Shown in pieces: positions 18,639 through 30,890 of a DNA stretch of 64,000 nt. Source of the DNA: Azotobacter salinestris. Its GTDB lineage: Bacteria > Pseudomonadota > Gammaproteobacteria > Pseudomonadales > Pseudomonadaceae. The DNA lies in contig NZ_CP045302.1 of NCBI RefSeq assembly GCF_009363155.1, forward strand, positions 3,393,001-3,457,000, read 5' to 3'. Both the position numbers and the translations under genes were made by a program. The number at the start of each line of letters is the position of its first letter. Positions within the stretch are counted from its first letter, which is position 1. The notes under the pieces are model-generated. The model was not told the DNA's origin. It worked only from the letters and a program-made list of their open reading frames with translations, and did not search any database.

Positions 18639-20741
18639 GTGGCCCGTACAACCCCTATCAATCGCTACCGTAACATCGGTATCTGCGCCCATGTGGACGC
18701 AGGCAAGACGACGACTACGGAGCGGATCCTGTTCTACACAGGCGTCAACCACAAGATGGGCGAGGTGCATGATGGCGCCGCCACCATGGACTGGATGGTG
18801 CAGGAGCAGGAGCGCGGTATCACCATTACCTCCGCTGCGACCACCGCCTTCTGGCAAGGCTCGACCAAGCAGTACGACAACTATCGCGTAAACATCATCG
18901 ATACCCCCGGTCACGTGGACTTCACCATCGAAGTGGAGCGCTCACTGCGTGTGCTGGACGGCGCTGTGGTGGTGTTCTGTGGTACCTCCGGTGTCGAGCC
19001 GCAGTCCGAAACCGTATGGCGTCAGGCCAACAAGTACGGCGTGCCGCGTATCGTCTACGTGAACAAGATGGACCGTGCTGGTGCCAACTTCCTGCGCGTC
19101 GTCGAGCAGATCAAGAAGCGTCTGGGCCACACTCCGGTCCCGGTACAGCTGGCCATCGGCGCGGAAGAGAACTTCCAGGGTCAGATCGATCTTCTCAAGA
19201 TGAAGGCGATTTACTGGAACGAAGATGATCAGGGTATGACCTACCGCGAGGAAGAGATTCCGGCGGAGTTGCAGGGGCTTGCCGAGGAGTATCGCTCCAA
19301 CATGGTGGAGGCTGCTGCCGAGGCCAACGAAGAGCTGATGAACAAGTACCTTGAGGGGGGCGAGCTGTCGATCGAAGAGATCAAGGCTGGGCTGCGTCAG
19401 CGCACCATCGCGTGTGAGATCGTCCCGGCTGTATGCGGTTCCTCCTTCAAGAACAAGGGTGTTCCGCTGGTTCTCGACGCCGTTATCGAATTTCTTCCGG
19501 CTCCGACCGAGATCCCTGCAATCAAGGGCGTGCATCCCGATAACGAGGAAATCGTCGACGAGCGTCATGCTGACGATAACGAGCCGTTCTCGGCGCTGGC
19601 GTTCAAGATCGCTACCGACCCGTTTGTGGGTACCTTGACGTTTGCTCGAGTGTACTCGGGTGTTCTCAGCTCTGGCGACTCGGTTATCAACTCGGTCAAG
19701 GGCAAAAAAGAGCGTGTAGGGCGTATGGTGCAAATGCACGCCAACACTCGCGAAGAAATCAAGGAAGTGCGTGCTGGTGATATCGCGGCGCTGATTGGTA
19801 TGAAGGACGTCACAACTGGTGACACCCTGTGCTCGATCGAGAAGCCGATCATTCTCGAGCGTATGGACTTCCCGGAGCCGGTAATCTCCGTGGCGGTCGA
19901 GCCGAAGACCAAGGCTGACCAGGAAAAGATGGGTATCGCCCTTGGCAAGCTGGCACAGGAAGACCCGTCTTTCCGCGTCAAGACCGATGAGGAAAGTGGA
20001 CAGACCATTATTTCCGGTATGGGCGAGTTGCATCTGGACATTCTGGTCGATCGCATGAAGCGCGAGTTCGGTGTCGAGGCTAACATCGGCAAGCCTCAGG
20101 TGGCTTATCGCGAGACCATTCGCAACAAGTGCGAGATCGAAGGCAAGTTCGTGCGTCAGTCCGGTGGTCGTGGCCAGTTCGGTCATTGCTGGATTCGTTT
20201 CGAGCCGGCTGACGAGGGTCAGGAAGGGTTGCTCTTCACTAACGAGGTTGTGGGTGGTGTGATTCCGAAGGAATACATCCCGGCGATCCAGAAGGGTATC
20301 GAAGAGCAGATGAAGAACGGTGTGGTTGCGGGTTATCCGCTGCTTGGTCTGAAAGCCGCCGTATTCGATGGCTCCTACCATGACGTTGACTCCAATGAAA
20401 TGGCGTTCAAGATTGCGGCCTCCATGGCGACCAAGCAGCTGTCCCAGAAGGGCGGTGCGGTGCTGCTCGAGCCGATCATGAAGGTCGAGGTGGTTACTCC
20501 GGAGGACTACATGGGTGATGTCATGGGCGACTTGAATCGTCGTCGTGGTCTGATCCAGGGTATGGAGGACACCGTCTCCGGCAAGGTCATCCGCGCCGAA
20601 GTCCCGCTGGGCGAGATGTTTGGTTACGCTACCGATGTACGTTCGATGTCCCAGGGACGCGCCAGCTACTCCATGGAATTCTCGAAGTACTCCGAAGCTC
20701 CGGCCAACATCGCCGAAGCTATCGTCAAAAAACAAGGTTGA
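18639..20741 (+). CDS. fusA: Elongation factor G
   Basis: 700 residues from GTG 18639 ([30 protein letters not shown]), preceded by ACGAGGACC. Translocase of the ribosome. P-loop [17 protein letters not shown] and NKMD GTPase motifs are present, and domain IV/V sequences such as [15 protein letters not shown] follow. Pseudomonads often have a second, distant fusA paralogue; this one is in the str operon. Confidence 0.97.
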   Translation: MARTTPINRYRNIGICAHVDAGKTTTTERILFYTGVNHKMGEVHDGAATMDWMVQEQERGITITSAATTAFWQGSTKQYDNYRVNIIDTPGHVDFTIEVERSLRVLDGAVVVFCGTSGVEPQSETVWRQANKYGVPRIVYVNKMDRAGANFLRVVEQIKKRLGHTPVPVQLAIGAEENFQGQIDLLKMKAIYWNEDDQGMTYREEEIPAELQGLAEEYRSNMVEAAAEANEELMNKYLEGGELSIEEIKAGLRQRTIACEIVPAVCGSSFKNKGVPLVLDAVIEFLPAPTEIPAIKGVHPDNEEIVDERHADDNEPFSALAFKIATDPFVGTLTFARVYSGVLSSGDSVINSVKGKKERVGRMVQMHANTREEIKEVRAGDIAALIGMKDVTTGDTLCSIEKPIILERMDFPEPVISVAVEPKTKADQEKMGIALGKLAQEDPSFRVKTDEESGQTIISGMGELHLDILVDRMKREFGVEANIGKPQVAYRETIRNKCEIEGKFVRQSGGRGQFGHCWIRFEPADEGQEGLLFTNEVVGGVIPKEYIPAIQKGIEEQMKNGVVAGYPLLGLKAAVFDGSYHDVDSNEMAFKIAASMATKQLSQKGGAVLLEPIMKVEVVTPEDYMGDVMGDLNRRRGLIQGMEDTVSGKVIRAEVPLGEMFGYATDVRSMSQGRASYSMEFSKYSEAPANIAEAIVKKQG

Positions 20742-20771
20742 TTCAGCCCTTTAAGTAAGAGGTTTACTGTC

Positions 20772-21965
<1,194 letters not shown>

Positions 21966-21980
21966 TCGATGAGGTGATAG

Positions 21981-22004
21981 AAAAAGCCCCTTTTGGGGCT
22001 TTTT
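21981..22004 (+). terminator. Intrinsic terminator after tufA
   Basis: AAAAAGCCCC at 21981-21990 and GGGGCTTTTT at 21995-22004 form a perfect 10-bp stem with a TTTT loop. The A-tract on one side and T-tract on the other allow it to work in both directions. Confidence 0.92.
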
Positions 22005-22022
22005 CTATTGCTGATCATTTTA

Positions 22023-22052
22023 TTGACACTCTGGGGGGGGCATCCGTACAAT
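22023..22052 (+). promoter_or_regulatory. Sigma-70 promoter of the S10 operon
   Basis: TTGACA at 22023-22028 and TACAAT at 22047-22052 with an 18-base spacer that contains a run of eight G. It lies 64 bases before rpsJ and just behind the tufA terminator. Confidence 0.8.
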
Positions 22053-22115
22053 TGCGCCTCCTTTTATCGGGTGTATTCCGCTCGGTAGGGTGGCAACTTC
22101 GAGTCTGAGGTCAAA

Positions 22116-22427
22116 ATGCAAAACCAACAAATCCGTATTCGGTTGAAGGCTTTTGACCATCGCCTGATTGATCAATCTACCCAGGAAATCGTGGAAACCG
22201 CGAAACGTACTGGTGCTCAGGTGCGTGGTCCGATTCCTCTGCCTACTCGCAAAGAGCGGTATACCGTTCTGGTTTCGCCGCACGTCAACAAGGATGCGCG
22301 TGATCAGTACGAGATTCGTACCCACAAGCGTGTGCTGGACATCGTTCAGCCGACCGACAAGACCGTCGATGCGCTGATGAAGCTCGATCTGGCGGCTGGC
22401 GTGGAAGTGCAGATCAGCCTCGGCTAA
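22116..22427 (+). CDS. rpsJ: 30S ribosomal protein S10 (NusE)
   Basis: 103 residues ([21 protein letters not shown]). Small-subunit protein that also acts as NusE in antitermination complexes. First gene of the S10 cluster. Its leader is short (about 55 bases after the promoter), so the long L4-responsive attenuator of E. coli does not seem to be present. Confidence 0.98.
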   Translation: MQNQQIRIRLKAFDHRLIDQSTQEIVETAKRTGAQVRGPIPLPTRKERYTVLVSPHVNKDARDQYEIRTHKRVLDIVQPTDKTVDALMKLDLAAGVEVQISLG

Positions 22428-22511
22428 GACCGTTCAGGTTTTGGTCGTGTAACGCTCTGAAATGGGCGGCCATAGCGGGTGAAAGCCCCGTACACTCGAG
22501 AGGTTCAAGAA

Positions 22512-23147
22512 ATGACTATTGGTGTAGTCGGTCGTAAGTGCGGCATGACCCGCATTTTCACCGAAGAAGGTGTCTCCATTCCGGTTACGGTCATCGAGAT
22601 CGAGCCGAATCGCGTGACCCAGTTCAAGAATGAAGAAAGCGACGGCTATCGTGCAGTGCAAATCACTGTTGGCGAGCGCCGTGCTTCGCGTGTGACCAAA
22701 GCGCAGGCTGGTCACTTCGCCAAAGCGAATGTCGCTGCTGGTCGTGGTGTCTGGGAGTTCCGCCTCGAAGAGGGCGAGTACCAGGCTGGTGATCAGATCA
22801 CTACCGAAATTTTCCAGGCAGGACAGTTGGTGGATGTCACCGGTCAGTCCAAGGGTAAAGGCTATGCCGGTACCATCAAGCGCTGGAATTTCCGTGGTCA
22901 GGACAATACCCACGGCAACTCAGTCTCCCACCGTGTTCCGGGCTCTATCGGCCAGTGCCAGACTCCTGGCCGTGTGTTCAAGGGCAAGAAGATGTCCGGT
23001 CATATGGGTGCCGAGCGCGTAACTGTGCAGTCCCTGGAAGTGGTTCGTGTCGATGTCGAGCGCAATCTGCTGCTGGTCAAGGGTGCTGTTCCCGGCGCTA
23101 CCGGCGGCGATGTGATCGTGCGTCCGGCGGCCAAGGCTCGCGGTTAA
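22512..23147 (+). CDS. rplC: 50S ribosomal protein L3
   Basis: 211 residues from ATG 22512 ([16 protein letters not shown]); an upstream in-frame ATG at 22479 has no support from the family. Early-assembly protein near the peptidyl-transferase centre. The conserved loop segment [25 protein letters not shown] is seen, containing the Gln that PrmB methylates in homologues. Confidence 0.98.
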   Translation: MTIGVVGRKCGMTRIFTEEGVSIPVTVIEIEPNRVTQFKNEESDGYRAVQITVGERRASRVTKAQAGHFAKANVAAGRGVWEFRLEEGEYQAGDQITTEIFQAGQLVDVTGQSKGKGYAGTIKRWNFRGQDNTHGNSVSHRVPGSIGQCQTPGRVFKGKKMSGHMGAERVTVQSLEVVRVDVERNLLLVKGAVPGATGGDVIVRPAAKARG

Positions 23148-23160
23148 GGGGGAAGCTGAG

Positions 23161-23763
23161 ATGCAATTGAATGTGAATGGCGCTCAGGCGATCGAAGTCT
23201 CCGAGCGCACCTTTGGCGGCGAGTTCAATGAGACCCTCGTGCACCAGGCTGTCGTTGCCTATCTGGCGGGTGGTCGCCAGGGCAGCAAGCAGCAGAAGAA
23301 CCGTTCCGACGTGAGCGGTGGCGGCAAGCGCCCTTGGCGTCAGAAGGGTACTGGTCGCGCCCGTGCTGGTACTACCCGTGGTCCGATCTGGCGTGGCGGT
23401 GGCGTGACCTTCGCCGCTCGTCCGCAGAATCACGAGCAGAAGCTCAACAAGAAGATGTACCGTGCCGCCCTGCGCTCGATCCTGAGCGAGCTGGTGCGTC
23501 AGGAGCGTCTGGTTGTTGTTGAGGACTTCATTGTTGATGCGCCAAAGACCAAGAGCCTGGTGAGCAAGCTGGGCAGTCTGGGTCTGAATGACGTGCTGAT
23601 CGTCTCCGATGCGGTCGATCAGAATCTGTATCTGGCTGCACGCAACCTGCCGCACGTTGATGTACGTGATGTCCAGGGTTCCGATCCGGTCAGCCTGATC
23701 GCATACGACAAGGTGCTGGTCACCGTGTCGGCGGTGAAGAAATTCGAGGAGCTGCTGGGATGA
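23161..23763 (+). CDS. rplD: 50S ribosomal protein L4
   Basis: 200 residues. Its long loop ([28 protein letters not shown], residues about 40-70) lines the exit tunnel near the macrolide site and looks wild type. In E. coli L4 also controls the S10 operon. Overlaps rplW by 4 bases (ATGA). Confidence 0.98.
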   Translation: MQLNVNGAQAIEVSERTFGGEFNETLVHQAVVAYLAGGRQGSKQQKNRSDVSGGGKRPWRQKGTGRARAGTTRGPIWRGGGVTFAARPQNHEQKLNKKMYRAALRSILSELVRQERLVVVEDFIVDAPKTKSLVSKLGSLGLNDVLIVSDAVDQNLYLAARNLPHVDVRDVQGSDPVSLIAYDKVLVTVSAVKKFEELLG

Positions 23764-24059
23764 ACCAGGAACGCGTATTCAAAGTGCTGCTTGGCCCGCA
23801 TGTCTCCGAGAAGGCCACCGTGCTGGCGGAAAGCAAGAAGCAGTTCGTTTTCAAGGTTGCCACCGATGCAACCAAGCTGGAAATCAAGAAGGCTGTCGAA
23901 GCTCTGTTCGAAGTGAAGGTCGCCCGTGTCACCACCCTGAATGTCCAGGGCAAGACCAAGCGCACCGCTCGCGGTCTGGGCAAGCGCAACGACTGGAAGA
24001 AGGCATACGTCGCTCTTCAAGCCGGCCAAGATCTCGATTTCGCCAGCAGCGCTGAGTAA
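23760..24059 (+). CDS. rplW: 50S ribosomal protein L23
   Basis: 99 residues ([24 protein letters not shown]). Docking site at the tunnel exit for trigger factor and SRP. The ATG overlaps the rplD stop. [20 protein letters not shown] is the conserved rRNA-binding C-terminal part. Confidence 0.97.
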   Translation: MNQERVFKVLLGPHVSEKATVLAESKKQFVFKVATDATKLEIKKAVEALFEVKVARVTTLNVQGKTKRTARGLGKRNDWKKAYVALQAGQDLDFASSAE

Positions 24060-24070
24060 AGGGGTGCATC

Positions 24071-24892
24071 ATGGCAATCGTTAAATGCAAACCGACTTCC
24101 GCTGGCCGCCGCTTCGTGGTCAAGGTGGTCAACCAGGAGCTGCATAAGGGTGCCCCCTATGCGCCGCTGCTGGAGAAAAAGTCCAAGTCCGGTGGCCGTA
24201 ACAACAACGGTCGCATCACCACCCGTCATATCGGTGGTGGTCACAAGCAGCACTATCGCCTGGTCGACTTTCGTCGCAGCAAGGATGGCATTCCTGCCAT
24301 CGTCGAGCGGATCGAGTACGACCCGAACCGCACCGCACATATCGCGCTGCTGAAGTATGCCGACGGCGAGCGTCGTTACATCATCGCGCCGAAGGGCGTG
24401 GCGGCTGGTGATCAGCTGATCTCCGGCGTGAACGCACCGATCAAGGCGGGCAATACCCTGCCGTTGCGCAACATTCCGGTCGGTTCCACCATTCACGCTA
24501 TCGAGCTGAAGCCGGGCAAGGGTGCGCAGATCGCCCGTTCTGCCGGTGCTTCCGTGCAGTTGGTTGCGCGTGAGGGTGCCTACGTGACCCTGCGTCTGCG
24601 CTCTGGCGAGATGCGCAAGGTCCTGGCTGATTGCCGTGCGACCCTGGGCGAGGTGTCCAATTCCGAGCACAGCCTGCGCTCGCTGGGTAAGGCCGGTGCC
24701 AAGCGCTGGCGTGGCGTTCGCCCGACCGTTCGTGGCGTGGCGATGAACCCGGTCGACCACCCGCATGGTGGTGGTGAAGGTCGTACCTCGGGTGGTCGTC
24801 ATCCGGTGTCGCCGTGGGGCTTCCCGACCAAGGGTGCGAAGACCCGGTCGAACAAGCGCACCGACAACATGATCGTCCGCCGCCGTAAGTAA
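24071..24892 (+). CDS. rplB: 50S ribosomal protein L2
   Basis: 273 residues. Needed for subunit association and peptidyl-transferase activity. The C-terminal [13 protein letters not shown] motif contains the His close to the active centre. Length and ends ([19 protein letters not shown]) match the family. Confidence 0.98.
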   Translation: MAIVKCKPTSAGRRFVVKVVNQELHKGAPYAPLLEKKSKSGGRNNNGRITTRHIGGGHKQHYRLVDFRRSKDGIPAIVERIEYDPNRTAHIALLKYADGERRYIIAPKGVAAGDQLISGVNAPIKAGNTLPLRNIPVGSTIHAIELKPGKGAQIARSAGASVQLVAREGAYVTLRLRSGEMRKVLADCRATLGEVSNSEHSLRSLGKAGAKRWRGVRPTVRGVAMNPVDHPHGGGEGRTSGGRHPVSPWGFPTKGAKTRSNKRTDNMIVRRRK

Positions 24893-24908
24893 CTAGAGGG
24901 ATACGACT

Positions 24909-25184
24909 GTGCCGCGTTCTCTGAAAAAAGGTCCTTTCATCGATCTTCACCTGTTGAAGAAGGTCGAAGTGGCGGTGGAAAAAAACGATCGCAAACCGGT
25001 CAAGACCTGGTCGCGTCGTTCGATGATCCTGCCGCAGATGGTCGGTCTGACCATTGCTGTGCATAACGGCCGTCAGCATGTCCCGGTGCTTATCAGCGAG
25101 GATATGGTCGGTCACAAACTAGGCGAGTTTGCTGCTACCCGTACCTATCGTGGTCATGCGGCAGACAAGAAAGCCAAGCGTTGA
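24909..25184 (+). CDS. rpsS: 30S ribosomal protein S19
   Basis: 91 residues from GTG 24909 ([20 protein letters not shown]). Head protein of the small subunit that contacts S13. Conserved [17 protein letters not shown] segment. GTG start with AGAGGGATACG upstream. Confidence 0.97.
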   Translation: MPRSLKKGPFIDLHLLKKVEVAVEKNDRKPVKTWSRRSMILPQMVGLTIAVHNGRQHVPVLISEDMVGHKLGEFAATRTYRGHAADKKAKR

Positions 25185-25197
25185 GGGGTAAGGAAAG

Positions 25198-25530
25198 ATG
25201 GAAGTAGCCGCTAAGCTGTCGGGCGCTCGAATCTCCGCCCAGAAAGCCCGCTTGGTCGCCGACCAGATCCGCGGGAAGAAGGTGGGCGATGCGCTCAACC
25301 TCCTGGCTTTCAGCAGCAAGAAAGCCGCCGAGATCATGAAGAAAGTGCTGGAGTCGGCCGTTGCCAACGCCGAGCACAACGAGGGCGCAGACGTGGATGA
25401 CCTGAAGGTTTCCACCGTTTTCGTCAACGAGGGGCGTTCGCTTAAGCGCATCATGCCGCGCGCCAAGGGCCGTGCTGATCGCATCGTCAAGCGGTCTTGC
25501 CATATCACTGTCAAGGTTGCGGACAAGTAA
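25198..25530 (+). CDS. rplV: 50S ribosomal protein L22
   Basis: 110 residues. Its beta-hairpin ([18 protein letters not shown] in homologues, here starting [15 protein letters not shown]) reaches into the exit tunnel; no macrolide-resistance deletion is visible. Lies 13 bases after rpsS and before rpsC. Confidence 0.98.
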   Translation: MEVAAKLSGARISAQKARLVADQIRGKKVGDALNLLAFSSKKAAEIMKKVLESAVANAEHNEGADVDDLKVSTVFVNEGRSLKRIMPRAKGRADRIVKRSCHITVKVADK

Positions 25531-25543
25531 CGGAGTCGATCAG

Positions 25544-26230
25544 ATGGGTCAGAAAGTACATCCCGTTGGCATCCGCCTGGGAATCGTCAAGGAGCATACC
25601 TCGGTCTGGTATGCAGATAAGCGCACTTATGCCGATTATCTGTTCGCCGACCTCAAGGTGCGTGAGTACCTCCAAGACAAACTAAAAAGCGCGTCCGTGA
25701 GCCGTATCGACATCGCTCGTCCGGCCCAAACCGCACGCATCACCATCCACACCGCTCGTCCCGGCATCGTGATCGGCAAGAAAGGTGAGGATGTCGAGAA
25801 GCTGCGTCAGGACCTGACCAAGCAAATGGGTGTGCCGGTGCACATCAACATCGAAGAGATCCGCAAGCCGGAGCTTGACGGTATGCTGGTTGCTCAGAGC
25901 GTAGCCCAGCAGCTTGAGCGTCGCGTAATGTTCCGTCGCGCCATGAAGCGCGCCGTGCAGAACGCCATGCGCATTGGTGCCAAGGGCATCAAGATCCAGG
26001 TGAGTGGTCGTCTGGGCGGTGCCGAAATCGCCCGTACCGAATGGTATCGCGAAGGCCGTGTGCCGCTGCACACCCTGCGCGCAGATATCGATTACGCCAC
26101 CTACGAAGCGCACACCACCTATGGTGTGATCGGCGTCAAGGTTTGGATCTTCAAGGGCGAGGTCATTGGTGGCCAGCATGAAGAGCTCAAGCCGCAAGCG
26201 CCTGCGCCTCGCAAAAAAGCTGCTAAGTAA
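25544..26230 (+). CDS. rpsC: 30S ribosomal protein S3
   Basis: 228 residues from ATG 25544 ([18 protein letters not shown]). The KH domain with [15 protein letters not shown] is seen. Together with S4 and S5 it forms the mRNA entry helicase. An open frame extends upstream into rplV but has no family support. Confidence 0.98.
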   Translation: MGQKVHPVGIRLGIVKEHTSVWYADKRTYADYLFADLKVREYLQDKLKSASVSRIDIARPAQTARITIHTARPGIVIGKKGEDVEKLRQDLTKQMGVPVHINIEEIRKPELDGMLVAQSVAQQLERRVMFRRAMKRAVQNAMRIGAKGIKIQVSGRLGGAEIARTEWYREGRVPLHTLRADIDYATYEAHTTYGVIGVKVWIFKGEVIGGQHEELKPQAPAPRKKAAK

Positions 26231-26244
26231 GAGGAGTACGCAAC

Positions 26245-26658
26245 ATGCTGCAACCCAAGCGTACAAAATTCCGCAAGCAGATGACCGGCCACAACCGTGG
26301 CTTGGCTCACCGTGGTAGCAAGGTCAGCTTCGGCGAGTTTGCCCTGAAGTCCGTGAGCCGCGGTCGTCTCACCGCTCGCCAGATCGAGGCTGCACGTCGC
26401 GCCCTGACCCGTCACGTCAAGCGTGGCGGCAAGATCTGGATCCGCGTATTCCCCGACAAGCCGGTTACCAAGAAACCCCTCGAAGTTCGTATGGGTAAGG
26501 GTAAGGGTAACGTCGAGTACTGGGTAGCCCAGATCCAGCCGGGCAAGGTGCTCTACGAAATCGAGGGTGTTTCCGAAGAGCTGGCGCGCGAGGCTTTCGC
26601 CCTGGCAGCAGCCAAGCTGCCGCTCGCCACCACTTTTGTTAAGCGGACGGTGATGTGA
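26245..26658 (+). CDS. rplP: 50S ribosomal protein L16
   Basis: 137 residues ([19 protein letters not shown]). Contacts A-site tRNA. The conserved [14 protein letters not shown] segment (with the Arg hydroxylated by YcfD-type enzymes in homologues) is present. Its TGA overlaps the rpmC ATG by one base. Confidence 0.98.
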   Translation: MLQPKRTKFRKQMTGHNRGLAHRGSKVSFGEFALKSVSRGRLTARQIEAARRALTRHVKRGGKIWIRVFPDKPVTKKPLEVRMGKGKGNVEYWVAQIQPGKVLYEIEGVSEELAREAFALAAAKLPLATTFVKRTVM

Positions 26659-26849
26659 TGAAAGCGAATGAACTTCGTGAAAAATCGGCTGAGCAACTGA
26701 GCGAGCAATTGCTCGGCCTGCTGCGTGACCAGTTCAATCTGCGCATGCAGAAGGCAACTGGCCAACTGGGGCAGAGTCACCTGCTCTCGCAAGTGAAGCG
26801 CGATATCGCTCGCGTCAAGACTGTGCTCAACCAGCAGGCAGGTAAGTGA
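26658..26849 (+). CDS. rpmC: 50S ribosomal protein L29
   Basis: 63 residues ([19 protein letters not shown]). Located at the tunnel exit next to L23. The ATG at 26658 shares a base with the rplP stop; a GTG lies one codon upstream, but the ATG fits the family. Confidence 0.97.
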   Translation: MKANELREKSAEQLSEQLLGLLRDQFNLRMQKATGQLGQSHLLSQVKRDIARVKTVLNQQAGK

Positions 26850-26851
26850 TT

Positions 26852-27118
26852 ATGGCTGAAGCTCAGAAAACCGTTCGTACGCTGACCGGCCGTGTCGTAA
26901 GCGACAAAATGGACAAGACCATCACCGTCCTGATCGAGCGCCGCGTGAAGCACCCGATCTACGGTAAATACGTGAAGCGTTCGACCAAGCTGCACGCCCA
27001 CGACGAAACCAACCAGTGCCGTATCGGCGACACGGTCACCATCCGCGAGACCCGTCCGCTGGCTAAGACCAAGTCCTGGATGCTGGTGGAAGTCGTCGAG
27101 CGCGCGGTGGAAGTCTAA
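26852..27118 (+). CDS. rpsQ: 30S ribosomal protein S17
   Basis: 88 residues from ATG 26852 ([24 protein letters not shown]). OB-fold protein binding 16S rRNA early in assembly. The C-terminus [19 protein letters not shown] is conserved. Two bases separate it from rpmC. Confidence 0.97.
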   Translation: MAEAQKTVRTLTGRVVSDKMDKTITVLIERRVKHPIYGKYVKRSTKLHAHDETNQCRIGDTVTIRETRPLAKTKSWMLVEVVERAVEV

Positions 27119-27141
27119 GAGACTAAGGGTCGGAGAAAGTT

Positions 27142-27510
27142 ATGATTCAGACTCAATCCATGCTCGACGTGGCCGACAACAGCGGTGCCCGTCGCGTCAT
27201 GTGCATCAAGGTGCTGGGTGGCTCTCATCGCCGTTACGCCGGCATCGGCGACATCATCAAGGTGACCGTGAAGGAAGCGATTCCGCGCGGCAAGGTCAAG
27301 AAGGGCCAGGTCATGACGGCTGTGGTGGTTCGCACCAGGCACGGCGTGCGCCGTCCCGATGGCTCCATCATCCGCTTCGACGGCAATGCGGCAGTCCTGC
27401 TGAACAACAAGCAGGAGCCGATCGGCACTCGTATCTTTGGGCCGGTTACTCGCGAGCTTCGTTCCGAGAGGTTCATGAAGATCGTCTCGCTCGCCCCTGA
27501 AGTGCTGTAA
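27142..27510 (+). CDS. rplN: 50S ribosomal protein L14
   Basis: 122 residues ([24 protein letters not shown]), first gene of what is called the spc group in E. coli. It forms part of the intersubunit bridge with 16S rRNA and is the docking site of RsfS. Only 23 bases separate it from rpsQ and I see no promoter between them, so co-transcription with the S10 cluster is likely. Confidence 0.98.
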   Translation: MIQTQSMLDVADNSGARRVMCIKVLGGSHRRYAGIGDIIKVTVKEAIPRGKVKKGQVMTAVVVRTRHGVRRPDGSIIRFDGNAAVLLNNKQEPIGTRIFGPVTRELRSERFMKIVSLAPEVL

Positions 27511-27522
27511 GGAGAAGCCGTC

Positions 27523-27837
27523 ATGCAAAAGATTCGTCGTGACGACGAGATCATCGTCATCGCCGGCAAGGACAAGGGCAAGCGTGGCAAGGTGCTCAAG
27601 GTTCTCGCGGACGACCGTCTGGTCGTCGGTGGGGTCAACCTGATCAAGCGCCACAGCAAGCCGAATCCGATGCTGGGTGTCCAGGGCGGTATCGTCGAGA
27701 AGGAGGCGCCTCTGCACGTCTCCAACGTGGCCATCTTCAATGTCGAAACCAACAAGGCTGATCGCGTCGGTTTCAAGGTCGAAGACGGCAAGAAAATTCG
27801 TGTCTTCAAGTCGACCCAAAAGCCGGTTGATGCTTGA
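27523..27837 (+). CDS. rplX: 50S ribosomal protein L24
   Basis: 104 residues ([24 protein letters not shown]). KOW-type assembly initiator of the large subunit. The conserved [18 protein letters not shown] segment is present. Confidence 0.98.
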   Translation: MQKIRRDDEIIVIAGKDKGKRGKVLKVLADDRLVVGGVNLIKRHSKPNPMLGVQGGIVEKEAPLHVSNVAIFNVETNKADRVGFKVEDGKKIRVFKSTQKPVDA

Positions 27838-27857
27838 GCACTGCTAGGTAGATAACC

Positions 27858-28397
27858 ATGGCACGACTAAAAGAGATTTATCGGAAAGAAATCGCGCCCA
27901 AGTTGAAGGAAGAGCTTCAGCTGGCCAACGTGATGGAAGTTCCGCGCGTTACCAAAATCACCCTGAACATGGGTCTTGGCGAAGCTATCGGCGATAAAAA
28001 AATCATCGAGAACGCCGTTGCTGACCTGGAGAAAATCACTGGTCAAAAGCCGATCGTCACCTATGCTCGCAAGTCGATTGCGGGCTTCAAGGTTCGTGAG
28101 GGCTGGCCGATCGGTGTCAAGGTGACGCTGCGTCGCGATCGTATGTACGAATTCCTGGATCGTCTGCTCGCGATTTCCCTGCCACGTGTGCGTGACTTCC
28201 GCGGTCTGAATGCCAAGTCCTTCGATGGTCGCGGCAACTACAGCATGGGTGTCAAAGAGCAGATCATCTTCCCGGAAATCGATTACGACAAGATCGATGC
28301 GCTGCGTGGTCTGGACATCACTCTGACCACCACTGCCCGCACCGATGATGAAGGTCGCGCTCTGCTGCGTGCCTTCAACTTCCCATTCCGCAACTGA
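27858..28397 (+). CDS. rplE: 50S ribosomal protein L5
   Basis: 179 residues. Binds 5S rRNA and P-site t[26 protein letters not shown] and [20 protein letters not shown] are family signatures. In E. coli this mRNA region is the S8 repressor target; I did not find a certain equivalent. Confidence 0.98.
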   Translation: MARLKEIYRKEIAPKLKEELQLANVMEVPRVTKITLNMGLGEAIGDKKIIENAVADLEKITGQKPIVTYARKSIAGFKVREGWPIGVKVTLRRDRMYEFLDRLLAISLPRVRDFRGLNAKSFDGRGNYSMGVKEQIIFPEIDYDKIDALRGLDITLTTTARTDDEGRALLRAFNFPFRN

Positions 28398-28409
28398 CTG
28401 GAGCAGGCA

Positions 28410-28715
28410 ATGGCCAAACAGAGCATGAAGAACCGCGAGCTGAAGCGTCAGCAAACGGTTGCCAAGTACGCCAAGAAGCGTGCCGAGCTGAAAGCTATCA
28501 TCGCCAACCCGAACTCTGCTCCGGAGCAGCGTTGGGAAGCCCAGGTCGCCCTGCAGAAGCAGCCGCGTGATGCCAGTGCCTCGCGCCTGCGCAACCGCTG
28601 CCGTTTGACCGGTCGTCCTCATGGCGTCTACCGCAAGTTCGGCCTGGCTCGCAATATGCTACGCCAGGCAGCCATGCGTGGTGATGTCCCGGGTCTGGTC
28701 AAGGCCAGCTGGTAA
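28410..28715 (+). CDS. rpsN: 30S ribosomal protein S14 (zinc-independent form)
   Basis: 101 residues ([20 protein letters not shown]). The long form without the CxxC zinc pair of the short S14: the C-terminal part reads [21 protein letters not shown] with a single Cys. Followed by a strong terminator before rpsH. Confidence 0.97.
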   Translation: MAKQSMKNRELKRQQTVAKYAKKRAELKAIIANPNSAPEQRWEAQVALQKQPRDASASRLRNRCRLTGRPHGVYRKFGLARNMLRQAAMRGDVPGLVKASW

Positions 28716-28760
28716 GTACAGCTCGGGCTCTCGAGCATATCGACCGAGCCTGGGTTCTCC

Positions 28761-28794
28761 GAATCAAGCCCCTTATGGGGCTTGATTCTTTTTT
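28761..28794 (+). terminator. Strong intrinsic terminator between rpsN and rpsH
   Basis: GAATCAAGCCCC at 28761-28772 pairs perfectly (12 bp) with GGGGCTTGATTC at 28777-28788 across a TTAT loop, followed by six T. The surrounding 187-base gap (28716-28902) has no gene. rpsH onward would then need its own promoter or antitermination; I see TTGATT near 28830 but no convincing -10. Confidence 0.92.
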
Positions 28795-28902
28795 AGACGG
28801 CCTATAGGATGTTCGGCTCTCCTGACTCTTGATTTTTTGTGTTAGTCAAAGTCCGGAGTTCAGGCCGCAAGGCTTTCTTTCTGTATCAGGAGCAATTAGC
28901 CC

Positions 28903-29295
28903 ATGAGTATGCAGGACCCGTTAGCGGACATGCTAACTCGTATCCGTAATGCCCAGATGGCTGAGAAGACCGTCGTGAGCATGCCGTCTTCCAAGCTGAA
29001 GGTGGCCGTGGCCAATGTTCTCAAGAACGAGGGTTACATTTCGGATTATCAAGTCAGCAGCGATATGAAGCCGTTGCTGTCCATCGAGCTCAAGTATTTC
29101 GAGGGCCGTCCGGTCATCGAGGAGCTCAAGCGCGTGAGCCGCCCCGGCCTGCGTCAGTACAAGTCTGTCGATCAGCTGCCGAAAGTACGTGGTGGTCTGG
29201 GCGTTTCGATCGTATCCACCAATAAGGGTGTGATGACCGATCGTGCGGCTCGTGCTGCCGGTGTTGGTGGCGAAGTGCTCTGCACCGTGTTCTAA
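28903..29295 (+). CDS. rpsH: 30S ribosomal protein S8
   Basis: 130 residues ([22 protein letters not shown]). Central-domain 16S binder and, in E. coli, spc operon repressor. Preceded by TCAGGAGCAA. First gene behind the 28761-28794 terminator. Confidence 0.98.
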   Translation: MSMQDPLADMLTRIRNAQMAEKTVVSMPSSKLKVAVANVLKNEGYISDYQVSSDMKPLLSIELKYFEGRPVIEELKRVSRPGLRQYKSVDQLPKVRGGLGVSIVSTNKGVMTDRAARAAGVGGEVLCTVF

Positions 29296-29309
29296 GGGGG
29301 GGTAACAGC

Positions 29310-29843
29310 ATGTCTCGCGTTGCTAAGAACCCCGTCAAGCTGCCCGCTGGCGTGGAGATCAAGCTGGCTGGTCAGCAGCTTTCGGTGAAGGGAGCGAAAG
29401 GCTCCCTCGAATTGAATGTGCATCCCTCCGTCGAGGTCATCCAGGATGCTGGTGAGCTGCGTTTTGCTGCCCGCAATGGCGATCAGCAGAACAGGGCCAT
29501 GGCCGGTACCACCCGCGCCCTCGTCAACAACATGGTGATTGGCGTCAGTCAGGGCTTCGAGCGCAAGCTGCAACTGGTTGGCGTTGGTTACAAGGCGCAG
29601 GCCAAGGGGCAAATCCTGTCCCTGGCGCTTGGCTTCTCCCATCCGGTGGATTACGAGCTGCCGCAAGGCATCACCGCGGAAACCCCCAGCCAGACCGATA
29701 TCCTGATCAAGGGCGTCGACAAGCAGCTGGTTGGTCAGGTGGCAGCCGAAATTCGCGATTTCCGCCGTCCCGAGCCGTATAAGGGCAAGGGTGTGCGGTA
29801 TTCCGACGAAGTGGTCCATCGTAAAGAAGCCAAGAAGAAGTAG
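29310..29843 (+). CDS. rplF: 50S ribosomal protein L6
   Basis: 177 residues ([19 protein letters not shown]). Located near the sarcin-ricin loop and factor-binding site. The conserved [19 protein letters not shown]-terminus is seen. Confidence 0.98.
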   Translation: MSRVAKNPVKLPAGVEIKLAGQQLSVKGAKGSLELNVHPSVEVIQDAGELRFAARNGDQQNRAMAGTTRALVNNMVIGVSQGFERKLQLVGVGYKAQAKGQILSLALGFSHPVDYELPQGITAETPSQTDILIKGVDKQLVGQVAAEIRDFRRPEPYKGKGVRYSDEVVHRKEAKKK

Positions 29844-29853
29844 GGCATAGCAA

Positions 29854-30204
29854 ATGAGCGTAAAGAAAGAAACTCGTCTGCGTCGCGCTCGCAAGGCACG
29901 CCTGAAAATGCGCGAGCTGGAAACTGTACGCCTTTGCGTGTACCGCTCTTCCCAGCACATCTACGCCCAAGTCATCACGGCCGACGGCGGCAAGGTTCTG
30001 GCTTCTGCCTCGACCTTGGACAAAGAACTGCGCGACGCTGCCACCGGCAACGTCGACGCGGCCAAGAAGGTTGGTCAACTGGTGGCCGAGCGTGCGAAGG
30101 CCGCTGGTGTAACCCAGGTGGCATTCGATCGTTCTGGCTTCAAGTACCACGGTCGTGTCAAGGCACTGGCCGATGCTGCTCGTGAAGGCGGGCTGGAGTT
30201 CTAA
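29854..30204 (+). CDS. rplR: 50S ribosomal protein L18
   Basis: 116 residues ([21 protein letters not shown]). Binds 5S rRNA with L5 and L25. The C-terminal [26 protein letters not shown] is typical. Ends 3 bases before rpsE. Confidence 0.98.
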   Translation: MSVKKETRLRRARKARLKMRELETVRLCVYRSSQHIYAQVITADGGKVLASASTLDKELRDAATGNVDAAKKVGQLVAERAKAAGVTQVAFDRSGFKYHGRVKALADAAREGGLEF

Positions 30205-30207
30205 GTT

Positions 30208-30708
30208 ATGGCAAATAACGAGCAAAAGCGCGACGAGGGCTACATCGAGAAGCTGGTCCAAGTCAATCGCGTTGCCAAGACTGTCAAGGGTGGGCGCATC
30301 TTTACCTTTACCGCGCTGACGGTCGTCGGCGATGGCAAAGGCCGCGTTGGCTTCGGTCGCGGCAAGTCCCGCGAGGTTCCGGCTGCCATTCAGAAAGCTA
30401 TGGAAGCCGCTCGCCGCAACATGATTCAGGTTGATCTGAGCGGCACCACTCTGCAGTATCCGGTCAAGTCTGCCCATGGCGCTTCCCGGGTTTACATGCA
30501 GCCTGCCAGTGACGGTACCGGGATCATCGCTGGCGGTGCCATGCGTGCCGTCCTCGAAGTCGCAGGTGTCCAGAACGTTCTGGCCAAGTGCTACGGCTCG
30601 ACCAATCCGGTGAACGTGGTTTATGCCACCTTCAAGGGGCTGAAGGAAATGCAGTCCCCCGAGGCCGTGGCAGCCAAGCGTGGCAAGAGCGTCGAGGAGA
30701 TTCTCTGA
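30208..30708 (+). CDS. rpsE: 30S ribosomal protein S5
   Basis: 166 residues ([22 protein letters not shown]). Ribosome accuracy protein at the mRNA entrance. Double-stranded RNA-binding fold at the N-terminus with [20 protein letters not shown]; the spectinomycin-contact loop looks wild type. Confidence 0.98.
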   Translation: MANNEQKRDEGYIEKLVQVNRVAKTVKGGRIFTFTALTVVGDGKGRVGFGRGKSREVPAAIQKAMEAARRNMIQVDLSGTTLQYPVKSAHGASRVYMQPASDGTGIIAGGAMRAVLEVAGVQNVLAKCYGSTNPVNVVYATFKGLKEMQSPEAVAAKRGKSVEEIL

Positions 30709-30710
30709 TC

Positions 30711-30887
30711 ATGGCAACTGTCAAAGTCACTCTGGTCAAGAGCCTGAATGGTCGTCTGGCCAACCACAAGGCCTGCGTCAAGGGGCTGGGCCTGCGTCGT
30801 ATCGGTCACACCGTCGAGGTCCAGGATACTCCTGAAAATCGCGGGATGATCAACAAGGCCTATTACCTGCTGCGTGTGGAGGGTTAA
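30711..30887 (+). CDS. rpmD: 50S ribosomal protein L30
   Basis: 58 residues ([21 protein letters not shown]). Small one-domain large-subunit protein; the [21 protein letters not shown] segment is conserved. The start at ATG 30711 is 2 bases after the rpsE stop. Confidence 0.97.
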   Translation: MATVKVTLVKSLNGRLANHKACVKGLGLRRIGHTVEVQDTPENRGMINKAYYLLRVEG

Positions 30888-30890
30888 TCC

